A DNA stretch of 64,000 nucleotides from Eutreptiella sp. 'Long Island Sound 2002'. Lineage: Eukaryota > Euglenozoa > Euglenophyceae > Eutreptiales > Eutreptiaceae. The position numbers and the translations under genes are program-made. Shown here piece by piece: positions 1 to 12,600 of this stretch (position 1 is the first letter of the stretch; each line of letters begins with the position of its first letter). The DNA lies in NCBI GenBank assembly GCA_964036045.1, contig OZ038388.1, forward strand, positions 29,471,759 to 29,535,758. The letters are read 5' to 3'. The notes beneath the pieces are model-generated. The model did no database searches and was not told the origin of the DNA. It was given only the letters and a program-made list of their open reading frames with translations.

Positions 1-2476
1 TTTTCCAAGCCCATGCGGCCTCCTCCCTTGCACGCGTAGCACAAGCAGAAGACCACTCACATCCACATGAACTCAGTGAGCATCCATCGGGATTGCGAAA
101 TCGAAGCAATCCCTTTGAGGTCTAAACAACAAAGGAAAGAAAGCATGTACAAATGGTCATAGGAACATCTAAATCCTCCAAACCATGTCCCGGTTAGGGT
201 AAGGTACAATAATCATTGGAAATCACAAAGGAAGTGGCATCAAGGCAGGAGAGGGGGGGACAAAGGGAGCCCACTCTCCCACTCGGCACATCCTGGGTAG
301 CCTGATTCAGGATCCCCAAGGAGGAAGAACAAAACATGCAAAAACAACAAGACATCGGTAAGGCCCATTGGCTGTCAAAGCCTACCCTGGTGGGGGGGGT
401 GTCACTCTCCACTCCCGGCACTACAGGACCCCAGAGGCGGGGGTCTAGTGCCTACACACTCACTCTCCATCCTACCCGAATATCCCAACTCAAGTCCCCT
501 GAGGGCAGGAGATAGCCCCATCACACCACCGTAGGGGGGTGGTGGTCCCGGGTGCCTATAAGACTCAGACCCCAGAAATTCTGTGGAAAAGGGGGTAAAG
601 TGGTATGTCACCCATACCACCTCAGGATCCTACATCCCAAAGGGAAACAAGGGTCGTTGGGGGTAGCCAAGCCCTTCACCCTGACGCACATAGAGGGGCA
701 GGACCCAACTCCACACGGGCTCTGAGGCCTAGCATGGGAAGCAGGGCACAAAAACGGGCAAAACCAAAAATCAGAGGTTACCCACTTCAACACACCCTCC
801 CGCCAAGGCAAAGGGGATTCGAAGGATTCCATGTGGGCACATCCCAAGGGCATCTGTCAAACATTATGCCCACCAGATATCCGAGTCTGTCTCCCTGGGA
901 CCGTGTCAATGTCACAAGTCTGGTAGGCTGCGCACTTTGGTGAAATTCCCCTTAAGTGAAAAACAAGGGAGAGAAGAATGCAAATAACTCCCGCATAGGG
1001 TCAGCCTAAGGTCCAGGGAAATGCCTGCACGAAGGATCCGGGGAGGAGTTGATTGTCTCAAAGAGGTTGTCCCCACCTCACCCTCAGGTTGGAGCAAGGC
1101 AACAAACTCCAATACCCACTTTTTGAGGTCATTTTTGGGGACCTCAAAAAGGGCTTATGCATACATTCCTGAGTCAGATTTGAAGTCCAAATTCAGGTGA
1201 CATATGGGTTTGGTCCGATCCCATAAGGGTAGGCCAAAAACCAAACTCCTCACATATGAGGAATAGACACTGATGAGAGGCCATGGGTAAAATATTGGCC
1301 CAAATCGAGAAGATGGCCTAACTTTCCCATGGCCCAGAAGTGACCTCATGAAATTTGGAATTTTCAACAAACTTCCAGAGAAAATTCAAAACAGTGAACC
1401 TGTGTACCAGTAACCTTCCAACAAATGCTCAATACAAAGTAGAGAGCACCATTGAAACATAGGAAAAGACGCCAAGGTCCAACTCCCCATGGGTTCTTTA
1501 CTGTTTACCCGCCAAGTGACTACATGACAGGGTGGTTTTCAGGGTCCATAATGTACATCTCTGGGACCATGTAAAACCACTATCCTATACACTTGGCAGA
1601 CTTGGTTCCAATGGATTGGGTAAGTAATCGAACATACCAAAATAAGTTCAAATACCCAAAGTAAAAACATTGGGGAGGTCTAGGGTCAATGAACAAGGAA
1701 ATTTGGCCCGAAGACCCCAATGAACCAAGTGAATGAAGTGAACACACAAGATTTGAAATCTCCAAAAGGTTTTAGAGATTGCAATGGTGTGCTGAGCCCA
1801 AGAAGAGTTAGAACCAAGTAAAAGCATGCACGTAGAGTGAAAAGCATGCTCTTTCAATCGAATCAACGCTTCAGTTCGAACTCAACATGTACATGAAGAT
1901 ATGAGTTCGAAAGGTTAACACATGAACTGAGTAAATTTGGGCAATGTGCTCATGACCAAATTTACTATAAGCAAAAATAGGCCAAAATGGCACATGAAGA
2001 ATTGATCGTAGCGTAAAGACAAAAATCGATGACAACCTATGATGACCATTTATGAATATGCGGGACCATGGTGACCACAAAAGATCGAAAGTTCGACCAA
2101 AAACTCAAAAGTAGTGGATCTCCAAGGTCACCTTAAGTGAACACATGAAAAAAGTAAAATTCAAGACACAATCACTCAAATTCATGTGTGGCCCGAACAA
2201 AGTGCATTAACGAATGACGACACATGCCACAACACGCACAAACAACACTTAGACTCAAACTCGACACAAGCTTGGAGATCCGAGCTCAAAAAGTAGGCCC
2301 ATGACAGGCCAAAAATGAGTGATTTTTGGCATAACATGAATATGCCAAAATGGGCTCAAAAAAGTTTAAAAGTTCGAACCAAAAGATAGTGAAAGCGTCG
2401 AAACGCAACTAAAACTCGAACATATATTGTTTGTACTCACCAAGTACGAACAAAATGAGCTCTCACCTTTTTTCCG

Positions 2477-2507
2477 TCGCCACTATATCCTGGAGATATA
2501 GTGGCGA
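2477..2507. other. Perfect 13-bp hairpin in the long LTR
   Basis: The arms TCGCCACTATATC and GATATAGTGGCGA flank a five-base loop (CTGGA). The same hairpin is intact at 12,175-12,205 in the second LTR although the DNA around it has diverged. Its role is unknown; an RNA structure or a protein site are both possible. Confidence 0.6.
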
Positions 2508-3099
2508 ACTTTGAGCAGATGAAAACAAAGTGCTCAAAATGTCGAAACCAAAATTGAGGCCAGAAATCACCAATGGCTCAAATGGACTTGAACCAAGGTG
2601 ACAATGAAAGTGAAGACCCGTTGCTACGACACCAAAAAAGAATTACGAGAAAACTTGACAATGACGCGACACACAAACTCGACAAAGTGGCATCATGAAC
2701 ACATTTATGCATGAAAGTGGGTCCCACCATGGAGTGTGGTGACCCACCACGACCATATCTCGACGTTGCAAAGGGAAGGGAAGGCAAACAAAATGATTAC
2801 CAATGTTGGGTTCACCCTGGAATCAATGAAATCAACTTGAGCTTGAGATTCACCATGGTCTCTTCACCACAACCAAAACTCAATTCAATCTTAATAATTA
2901 GGGCATATCTTCAAACTGGCTTGCAACTCACACAAACAAATAACATACCATTGTAGAGGAGAGTCATGCCATTCCATTGCATCTCCTCTCAAGAGAAATG
3001 GATGGAAAATCTCAATTTACGGTTAGGTTGAAGTGACTACATGAAATGCATAAGATATGCATGCCATGCCTAATCTAACAATGGGGGGTAAAAGAAAAA

Positions 3100-3115
3100 G
3101 GCACCGTAAGGTGCC
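3100..3115. other. Hairpin with GTAA (GNRA-type) loop
   Basis: GGCACC-GTAA-GGTGCC. The partner in the other LTR is at 12,813-12,828. It lies just after a purine-rich run. Confidence 0.5.
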
Positions 3116-3726
3116 GGCAACGATGCCTAAGCTATCCCTATACTTTAAATGGCTGGGCATCATGACGTTGGGGGGTTTTTGAAAATAGTGGCACCGGAAC
3201 CTGAACTTTTAATTCCCTATCATAAACTAAGTCTTGACTATTACAACCGTGCAGTCAGAATTAATTCAGGTCAACAGGATGGACTTTCCGTAAAGGCCAG
3301 TTCATGGTCTCGCGATTTGGGTCGCCAGATCCCAACTGGCAGTTCGCCCGCGAATTGGCGCGACGCCGGTTCACCACCAGGCCGCTGCCAATATCTAACT
3401 TCTGTACCTATGCGAATTTAAGGCAAATTCGCATAGGTATCAACAGGGCAATTGATTCCCTAATGACTAATGCAAAAGGGGCGGAAAAACACGCCGAGTT
3501 CCCTGATATCCCCACTGCAGGCTCACGTCAAAAGACCAATGAGAGGAAAGGTTAAGGGGGGATGAAGGCTAACAATATCCCCTATCAAATCCCATAGTGT
3601 GGGCCTTTAATAGGCTACACAAAGGGATGAAGGGGGTCAGCACAAGGAGGAGTATGTGTCCCCATAACCGGGGATCTGGCCCCACAGCGGGGGCCGAGGG
3701 GCGCAGGGCATGACGGAAACCAAACA

Positions 3727-3737
3727 CTCCCCTCCCT
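3727..3737 (-). promoter_or_regulatory. Polypurine tract of the minus-strand LTR element
   Basis: On the minus strand it reads AGGGAGGGGAG and is followed directly by the TG that opens the LTR. This is the position and composition of a plus-strand priming site in LTR retroelements. The chromovirus in this window has a very similar tract before its 3' LTR (48,672-48,681). The tract fixes the orientation of the element as minus. Confidence 0.6.
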
Positions 3738-6700
3738 AGCTCAACGACACCGTTGAAGCGGAAAAAACAAAGGTGGTGACGTCGTGACCCAGAACCAGGA
3801 AAAAACAGAGATGGGATGGGTGGGTGTAAAACTTCACCTACGGCTCAAATCGTTTTACACTCCGCTCCCCAGCCCAGCAATCGTGCTGGCGAAAACTGAC
3901 ACGGAAAAACAATTTTAGCCGTGTGGTGTCCCTCTGCCCATCAGTGCTTCTGTTGGGCTGAACTATCAGGTTAGCACAACAACCTACTGCAGTTCTACAC
4001 ATTCAAATGAAAAACAAACAACACAGAAAGACTTCAGTTAAAACTCAAGGTATGCTGTGACAGGAGGAAATGGTTCAGGTATGCCATCATTATCCTCCGT
4101 CCAGCACCTATCCAGATTGAAGACTGAATGTTCTATCAAGACAATGGCTGCCCACTTCCATGAAGGAAGGGCCCACGTGCCAACAGTGGGTGAAAAAATA
4201 GAGACAGATGACAGTCCATTCAGTGGGCTGGGACCCATACCTTCAGTGGGCGTTAGATCCCATCAACCCCAGCAATGCAGAGAAGAACAATGTACAGATT
4301 GCTACTGATCATCCAGGATCAGTCAGGATTCAGGGTAGAGGTACTGCAGAGGCTATGCCAGCGCCTGCAGTGCCTGGATTCAGTCAGACTACTTGCAGCA
4401 TACATATTTCAGTCAGAATACTCAGCATACCTTACTTCAGTTTCACTCAGTGACAACAAAGGTTCCTGTACTCATACCACAAGCAGTGCTGTTTACAGCC
4501 ACAGCCTCCACAAGAGCTTACATTAGGGGGAAGCTTTGAGGTGCCCCATTAGCCATGGCGGCTCTGTGGACTATTTCAGGAAGTTGCTGCGACCTTTTAT
4601 GCACCTCAGACTGGTCCAGTGTCAACCCCCTGCAGCTGCCAGGTTTCTGGCAGATACCTGGGTTCACATGGCCATTTCCCCTCGTGACCCTATCCCTGGT
4701 TACCCAGCCATGGGATTGTACAAGAACTGACCCGACTTGGTCATCAGTGGATCTTCTGGACCGGTCTGACTCAAAGACATTGAACTGCTGCAGTGCAGAA
4801 CAGACTCTTGAGGGCCTCTGGGTGTTGGTGCTGCACCAGAAGGCCAGAAACGTCCTCTTAACAGCCCATGTGTCGGGGGTGTCCACAGCCCCAGTGGCTG
4901 CAACCTACGCACTGTACGTACTGGGGTCTGGACTCCACTCCGACACTAAATGTGCTGCCTAAGTACACGTATATGGTGGGTGCTCCGCATATGGGGGCCT
5001 GCACTTGACCGCACTACCAAGCGGGTCCCGCTGTTTGCAGTCCAACAACCTGTTTCTTCTTTGATTGGCCCTTTTAATTGTGTTTGGGTGTTGGCGACCC
5101 CGAACAAGGGGACTGCTGCAGTTTGGGAGCCAATTTCAGGCACACATAGGCTGGACACTACCCTGTGATGCTGCCAGTCTGGGGCCTATCTGCCCAAGTT
5201 GGTGGCCTGGGCGTGTCAGCTCCATACGGACAGCAATTATGATTGTATATGTATCATGGGGAGATGGGTTGAGTGCCCATCTCCTGTGGTAGAGGAAGAG
5301 AGATTAGTGTAGGCGTATGGACCCAGGATATGGAGGTCGTACAGCCTCAAGTCCAGACCTGATGGTCTGATGGACTACTTTGGCTTAACGGCTCCCCTTG
5401 GATCCTGAATTACATCCTGATGAATGTATTTACTATGGGTGTCCCAACCTCTCCCTGCAGGACAGGGGGGTACAGAAGATATGACATACATATGCACATA
5501 TAAGGGAAAAGAGAAAACCTACACATTCCCCAGAGCCCCAGAGACTTGCAACTGGGCGGTCTGGTTCCCGGATCCCCAGAGACTTGCAACTGGGCGGTCT
5601 GGTTTGGTACTGTGGGTAGGCAGCGCCCACAGTGAGATGTCAGGACACTTCAGATCACAGTCAACACATCACTACTACACCCGAAAGCAAGACACACTTG
5701 GCTCAGGCAGGCGGGGAGGCATCCGCCGTCCACATACGGCCTACACTTGGGGGCGTGTAAGAAGACTACCCCAGACCGGGGACTCCCCTAAGGTTGACTT
5801 GGGGTTCCCACTGAGTGCAGGTCCTCCAGACCCTCGCAGGGTAACCACAAGGCTGTGGTGGCACTCTCTGACGATGCGTGAGTGCATCCATAAGGTAGAT
5901 TGTCCGTCTACCCGGGAAGAATAGACCTTGCTGGATCTGGTGGGCCCCCACTGGGGGACATTGTTCACCCCCTGCTGCAAAGCACACTCCTCACACGCAC
6001 TCCACTCACCAACTCACACATTCCGCAGTGTGCCAGCGGACTGATGGGGCGTTTCGCCGTGGTCTCCTAAGAGGCCCCGGTTGGGGCTAAGCTGGACGGC
6101 AGGACATCGTCTTGAGGGTCCCTAAGGTCCATGACACTGACGTTCATGGCACCACGCTCATGCCCTCATCACCCGAGCAAGACTCGAAATCCTGCTCAGG
6201 GACAGCCAATCCTGGCACAGGCCGCGATCATCTTGGTCAAGTCCCCAGAGACTTCCAACTGGGCAGCAGGACCTTGATCGGATGGCCCTGGCTGGATAGG
6301 AAAGGGGAAACGAAAAAAAGAGGGAGGGGATGTCGTCGACCATCACCTCCTTGGTCCGGTCACAGTCCGTCACAGCTGCCAGGACCCGTACGCTGCAGCA
6401 ACAGGGCTCACCGGTCGTTTGCACTTCAGGCTTTTCTGGCTGTGCAGACTGGGGTGCCTTCACCTGACAGCACAATCCAGCCAAGAGGGACGTCATAATG
6501 CATAGGGCGTCCACGAGCTGTGGGTCGCCCTTTGCTGGCATCGAAGCAGGGGGAGTATCTTATTCAATCCACCCTCTGGAACTCTGTCAAATCCCAGCCT
6601 GGGTGGCTATACTCCCGGACGGGGCGAGCAGGACTGATATGCTGTTAGCATAGCCCCATTCATCGGATTGGGACTCTGGGTTACTGCTCTCAGGGGTAGT

Positions 6701-8533
6701 CCCAGTCAGTCTTTGGACCTCATTCAGTCCTTCGCTCAAGCCCTGTTCAGGTGTGAATCCTGCTGGAGTCAATCCCAGCAAACTGCTCAGCATTTCTGGA
6801 CAAATGGGCGTGGCATCAGGACCACTTTCACAGTGGGTCCCTGCCGGTGGTTGCGAAACCTGTAGAGGTCTCTCCATTCTGTCCTTGCCTGCTGATTGTG
6901 TGTTCACAGGTGTGTATGTGGGATTGACGTCCAACCGTCGGGGTAGCCACCAGCTTGTCGCTGGGCATCACTGACTCAGACCCAAGAAAGAGGAAAAAGA
7001 ATAGGTCCTGAGTGGGTTGGCATGTCATGACATCCTGAAAGCCAGGGGTCTCGCCAGAGCACCCCCTACCTTCTCATCCATGCCATCTCATGCCCAATCA
7101 GTAGGTCCATGGCACTCAGTCCATGGCACCCTGGGCATATTGTACCCAATCAGCAGGGTTAAGGCATAGGGTCCATGATCCCAGACCCCAGATCCAGCCA
7201 TACCTCAGGGTAACGTCCCTCCGGTGTCCCAACACCGCCTCCCTTATGGAGGGCTGGCACCCCAAAGGGTCCAACCCCCTGGCGCCGCCTTCATGCGGGG
7301 TATATCCCGCCGTACCCACCTGTATTCCTCCGGCGCGACTCGTAGGTCGCTGCCTGTCCTTGCGGGGGGTCCAAAATTGGCATAAAAAAAAACCTGAAAA
7401 ACTGGTCCCCTCGCTGGGCGCCCCATGCTCTGCCTTCCTCAGGGTCTGTCACCCACTGTCCTTCAGGATATTGGTGGGGCTCCCCTTGTCAAGGCCTTCC
7501 CCCTCCATTTGTGGTCACTCCCCTCCCCAACGGTTTCTAGCGCTTCGCGCTACTCCCACCCCGCCTTGGCACTGTGCCCTGCAGTGGTGCTCCTGGTTTA
7601 CCTGGTCCCTTCGTGTCCAGTTGCCCCACTTGCGCAGATATGCGCTCCGGTCGCCCTTAGCCCACTACTCCCATCATCGGCCACATCCTGTGCAGCCTCC
7701 GGGCTGGGAAGTGCCATGTGGATACCCACACAGCACCCGGCTCAGTGTGACAGTAATGTCCTCCTGGTGATAGGACGTGGGGCTCCCTTCCACTCTGTGA
7801 CCTGGCACTCCCATGGCACCATAGCTGGCACTTGCGCTGGGGGGGGGTCCTCACAGGGGCAGGGCGTCCTGGTCTACCCCTCACTACTGCAGGTCCATGG
7901 CACTCAGTCCATGGCACCAATGAGGCATTGAAAAATGAGGTACAGGTCCCATACCAACCTGGGTTTTTGCCTGCGGCAATTAACCTTAAAGGGGGGGGCA
8001 GGCTCTGATGCTGAAACTGGTGACCTATCTTGACGACGAACTGCCCCGGTCGCGCTGCACCCCTAAAGGGCATTTCTATCCACCCACAGACTGGGAAAGG
8101 AAGTGAAAGAAACTGGACACAGGCCGATTGCAACGGCTCAGGCCCCACATCAGCACAACTGCAGATTTTCTGGGGCTCTGGCCATCATAGGCTGACATAC
8201 CCCTATAGACACTCAGAATCGGCCATTGCACTGATTCCTATGTACAACAGTGGCATAGACCGGTTGCGACGGCTCGAGCCGAACCTGGATCAATCCTGCT
8301 GACAAACACAAAAAGTAACACCCTGCAGGTCTGCTGGTTTCTGCTCCAGTCTGGTGGATCCCCGTTACCCACAGGGACCCCTATCAACATCCAGACTGGG
8401 CTGAAAACCAGAAACCAGATCTGCGTATAACTTAATGCTCGTCTTGGCAGGGTAGTGCCACTCCCCGTAGGTCATCTGGTTGCACCTGAGTGCAACCGCA
8501 GGCACGTCCCCCGCATGGCGGATCCCAAGGGCT
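3738..8533 (-). mobile_element. Internal region of the LARD-like element without recognisable genes
   Basis: No open frame here looks like a retroelement protein, and the longer ones (about 215 and 163 codons near 7,123-8,148) are low-complexity and lie in mixed orientations. Short direct repeats are present. A unit of about 31 bp starts at 5,536 and again at 5,574, with a degenerate relative near 6,242. A 28-bp unit built on CCATGGCAC occurs at 7,103 and 7,891. No RT, RNase H or integrase motif was found on either strand, so the element would depend on enzymes supplied in trans. Confidence 0.5.
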
Positions 8534-9688
8534 TCAGATCAGGTCGTAGCACTCGGGAGCGATGAATCCCCATAATTGTTGGAGGCGATGGAGCGAGCGT
8601 GGTGGCGCAGGCTGTGGAGCCTCCACAGGGCTGGGGCTGATCGCCAGCATGTCCTGCATGGTCTTGGGGACCTCCTCAGGGCAGGGGCAGGTTGCCACAG
8701 TGCCCTGCTCGTTCGTGGTCGCCTCCTCAGGCTGCTCAGCGCCTGAGGGGGCGCATTGGGCATCCTTCTCGGCCTCCTTGACCCCTGAGCGGACATCCCT
8801 GAAGTTCAAGGGGTCATTCATGGGGCTCTGCGGTTCAGCCGCGGTTGTCAACTCCATGAGCTCCTCTGGGGGGGCTGAAGGGAGATGATTTGGCCCCATC
8901 TCAGCCCCGGCGGCGCACGGGGGGTCATTCAGGACCTGGGGGGCGTCGCTCAGGACTGTGGAGTCATCGGGGGCCGGCGACGGGGCCCTTGGGGCTGGTT
9001 CAGGCCCTTCACGTTGTCGTCGGCTCTTCACTTGTCGGCCTGCTCGACATCCTCTTCGGCGACGTCGGCGTGGTGTGCTCGTCCCCGTTGTTGGTGTCCG
9101 CGGTTCCCATGATCTCTTTGATGAACTCGAAGGCGCCGGCCATTGTTGAGTTGGCGGCGACCATTGGGGCTGCCCTTCAACTGATGGGCGCCTCCAGGGC
9201 TGCGCGGGGGCGGCCACTGAGATAGGGGCCTCCCCTTGGGGGGATTGAGGCGCCTGGCTCAGGGGGTGGTCCTGAGCTGGGGCTGCCGGGTTCGGTGGAC
9301 TCGAGGAGGTCGGTAGGGGGGCGCATACGGCCTTCTCCATCACTGAGATCCTCTTCTCCATGGACTCCAAGCGCTCCTCGATGGCCAGGGCTGGCCTGCA
9401 TACCCGCAGGGCAGGACCCAAGTCAATGACGAAGTCCTCCAAGATAGGGAGGCGCGCCATGCCGCATTGGATGGTGAGGCGCTCTCTCCCAGACTCTTCC
9501 AACTCCATGAGGGCCTTGGTGAGGGCATCCATGGTCTCTTTGAAGTTCATCTCCGAGGGATTGACACTCGCAGAGGATAAGGGGCTTGATTTGCGCCTTA
9601 CCGATGGCGCTCGGGATGTGGGGCTGGTCGATGCTTCGATTTGCTGTTCCGGGGCTACCATCCCCGGGTCGACCTTCTCCGAGCCCAT
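8534..9688 (-). CDS. Gag-position ORF of the LARD-like element (unrecognised protein, about 384 aa)
   Basis: A minus-strand frame of about 384 codons starts at the ATG at 9,688 (protein begins MGSEKVDPG) and ends at the TGA at 8,534. The frame is open a further 14 codons upstream but has no ATG there. A predicted helical, possibly coiled-coil stretch (about residues 45-110, rich in L, E, M and K) is followed by a long Pro/Ser/Gln-rich linker, an Arg cluster (TPRRRRRRGCRAGR) that could act as a nuclear signal or nucleic-acid binder, and an acidic Pro-rich C-terminus. It is the first ORF after the 5' LTR, the place of gag. No CCHC knuckle or capsid motif is visible, so calling it Gag rests on position only. 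The left edge of the window shows a homologous start (GLEK instead of GSEK). Confidence 0.5.
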   Translation of the reverse strand: MGSEKVDPGMVAPEQQIEASTSPTSRAPSVRRKSSPLSSASVNPSEMNFKETMDALTKALMELEESGRERLTIQCGMARLPILEDFVIDLGPALRVCRPALAIEERLESMEKRISVMEKAVCAPLPTSSSPPNPAAPAQDHPLSQAPQSPQGEAPISVAAPAQPWRRPSVEGQPQWSPPTQQWPAPSSSSKRSWEPRTPTTGTSTPRRRRRRGCRAGRQVKSRRQREGPEPAPRAPSPAPDDSTVLSDAPQVLNDPPCAAGAEMGPNHLPSAPPEELMELTTAAEPQSPMNDPLNFRDVRSGVKEAEKDAQCAPSGAEQPEEATTNEQGTVATCPCPEEVPKTMQDMLAISPSPVEAPQPAPPRSLHRLQQLWGFIAPECYDLI

Positions 9689-12600
9689 GCGGCCTCCTCC
9701 CTTGCACGCGTAGCACAAGCAGAAGACCACTCACATCCACATGAACTCAGTGAGCATCCATCGGGATTGCGAAATCGAAGCAATCCCTTTGAGGTCTAAA
9801 CAACAAAGGAAAGAAAGCATGTACAAATGGTCATAGGAACATGTAAATCCTCCAAACCATGTCCTGGTTAGGGTAAGGTACAATGATCATTGGAAATCAC
9901 AAAGGAAGTGGCATCAAGGCAGGAGAGGGGGGGACAAAGGGAGCCCACTCTCCCACTCGGCACATCCTGGGTAGCCTGATTCAGGATCCCCAAGGAGGAA
10001 GAACAAAACATGCAAAAACAACAAGACATCAGTAAGGCCCATTGGCTGTCAAAGCCTACCCTGGTGGGGGGGGTGTTATTCTCCACTCCCGGCACTACAG
10101 GACCCCAGAAGCGGGGGGTCTAGTGCCTACACACTCACTCTCCATCCTCCCAGAATATCCCAACTCAATTCCCCTTGGGGCAGGAGATAGCCCCATCACA
10201 CCACCGTAGGGGGTGGTGGTCCCGGGTGCCTATAAGACTCAGGCCCCAGAAATTCTGTGGAAAAGGGGGTAAAGTGGTATATCACCCATACCACCTCAGG
10301 ATCCTACATTCCAAAAGGAAACAAGGGTAGTTGGGGGTAGCTAAGCCCTTCACCCTGACACACGTAGAGGGGCAGGACCCAACTCCACACGGACTCTGAG
10401 GCCTAGCATGGGAAGCAGGGCACAAAAACGGGCAAAACCAAAAATAATAGGTTACCCACTTCAACACACTCTCCCGCCAAGGCAAAGGGGATTCGAAGAA
10501 TTCCATGTGGGCACATCCAAAGGGCATCAGTCAAACATTATGCCTACCAGATATCTGAGTCTGTCTCCCTGATACCGTGCCACTGTCACAAGTCTGGTAG
10601 GCTGCGCACTTTGGTGAAATTCCCCTTAAGTGAAAAACAAGGGAGAGAAGAATGCAAATAACTCCCGCATAGGGTCAGCCTAAGGTCCAGGGAAATGCCT
10701 GCACGAAGGATCCGGGGGGGAGTTGATTGTCCTAAAAGTGTTGTCCCCACCTCACCCTCAGGTTGGAGCAAGGCAACAAACTTCAATACCCACTTTTTGA
10801 GGTCACTTTTTTTGGGGACCTCAAAAAGGGCTTATGCATACACTCTTGAGTCAGATTTGAAATCCAAATTGAGGTGACATATGGGTTTGGTCCGATCCCA
10901 TAAGGGTAGGCCATAACCCAAACTCCTCACATATGAGGAATAGACACTGATGAGAGGCCATGGGTGAAATATTGGCCCAAATCGAGAAGATGGCCTAACT
11001 TTCCCATGGCCCAGAAGTGACCTCATGAAATTTGGAATTTTCAATAAACTTCCAGAGAAAATTCAAAACAGTGAACCTGTGTACCAGTAACCTTCCAACA
11101 AATGCTCAGTACAAAGTAGAGAGCACCATTTAAACATAGGAAAAGACCCCAAGGTCCAACTCCCCATGGGTTCTTTACTGTTTACCCCCCAAGTGACTAC
11201 ATGACAGGGTGGTTTTCAGGGTCCATAATGTACATCTCTGGGACCATGTAAAACCACTATCCTATACACTTGGCAGACGTGGTTCCAATGGATTGGGTAA
11301 GTAATAGAACATACCAAAACAAGTTCAAATACCCAAAGTAGAAGCATTGGGGAGGTCTAGGGTCAATGAACAAGGAGATTTGGCCCGAAGACCCCAATGA
11401 ACCAAGTGAATGAAGTGAACACACAAGATTTGAAATCTCCAAAAGGTTTTAGAGATTGCAATGGTGTGCTAAGCCCAAGAGGAGTTAGAACCAAGTAAAA
11501 GCATGCCCGTAGAGTGAAAAGCATGCTCTTTCATTCGAACCAACGCTTCAGTTCGAACTCAACATGTACGCGAAGATATGAGTTCGAAAAGTCAACACAT
11601 GGACTGAGTAAATTTGGGCAATGTGCTCATGACCAAATTTACTATAAGCAGAAATAGGCCAAAATGGCACATGAAGATTTGATCGTAGCGTAAAAACAAA
11701 AATCGATGACGACCTATGATGACCATATATGAATATGCGGGACCATGGTGACCACAAAGGATCGAAAGTTCGACCACAAACTCAATAGTAGTGTATCTCC
11801 ATGGTCACCACAAGTGAACACATGAAAAAAATGAAATTCAAGACACAATCACTAAAATTCATGTGTGGCCCTATGTACAATGAATCACGGCCAAACAAAG
11901 TGCATTAACGAATGACGACACATGCCACAACACGCACAAACAACACTTAGACTCAAATCCGACACGAGCTTGGAGATTCAAGCTCAAAAAATAGGCCCAT
12001 GACAGGCCAAAAATGAGTGATTTTTGGCATAACATGAATATGCCAAAATGGGCTCAAAAAAGTTTAAAGTTTCGAACCAAAAGATAGTGAAAGCGTCGAA
12101 ACGCAACTGAAACTCGAACATATATTGTTTCTACTCACCAAGTACGAACAAAATGAGCTCTTACTTATTTTCCGTCGCCACTATATCCTGGAGATATAGT
12201 GGCGAACTTTGAGCAGATGAAAACAAAGTGCTCAAAATGTCGAAACAAAAATTGATGCCAAAAATCAGCAATGGCTCAAATTGAATTGAATCAAAGTGAC
12301 AATGAAGTTACAGACCCGTTGCTACGACGCCAAAAAAGAATTACGAGAAAACTTGACAATGACGCGACAAACAAACTCGACAAAGTGGCATCATGAACAC
12401 AACAAAAATGCACTATTTATGCATGAAAGTGGGTCCCACCATGGAGTGTGGTGACCCACCACGACCATATCTCGACGTTGCAAAGGGAAGGGAAGGCAAA
12501 CCACAATGATTACCAATGTTGGGTTCACCCTGGAATCAATGAAATCAACTTGAGCTTGAGATTCACCATGGTCTCTTCACCACAACCGAAACTCAAATCA

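Larger units (their letters stand above)
1..3726 (-). repeat. Long terminal repeat (3' copy) of a minus-strand LARD-like element
   Basis: This stretch is repeated almost base for base at about 9,682-13,439 (offset 9,674 at the left end, 9,713 at the right because of small indels). Read on the minus strand it begins with TG at 3,726 and is preceded by a purine tract at 3,727-3,737, as expected for a 3' LTR. No frame has a believable gene. The left limit is outside the window: even bases 1-7 still resemble the second copy. The LTR may therefore be longer, or another copy of the internal region may follow to the left. It carries two hairpins that are present in both copies. Confidence 0.7.

Noticed and set aside
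4057-5292. Several frames of 80-135 codons in both orientations at 4.0-5.3 kb.
   Set aside because: Mutually overlapping, with no recognisable motif; they fit chance frames in the non-coding interior of the LTR element.
9675-9687. A primer binding site (TGGGCTCGGAG on the minus strand) for the LARD-like element.
   Set aside because: The matching position in the left repeat is also nearly identical, so it may still be inside the LTR or coding region. I could not match it with certainty to a tRNA.
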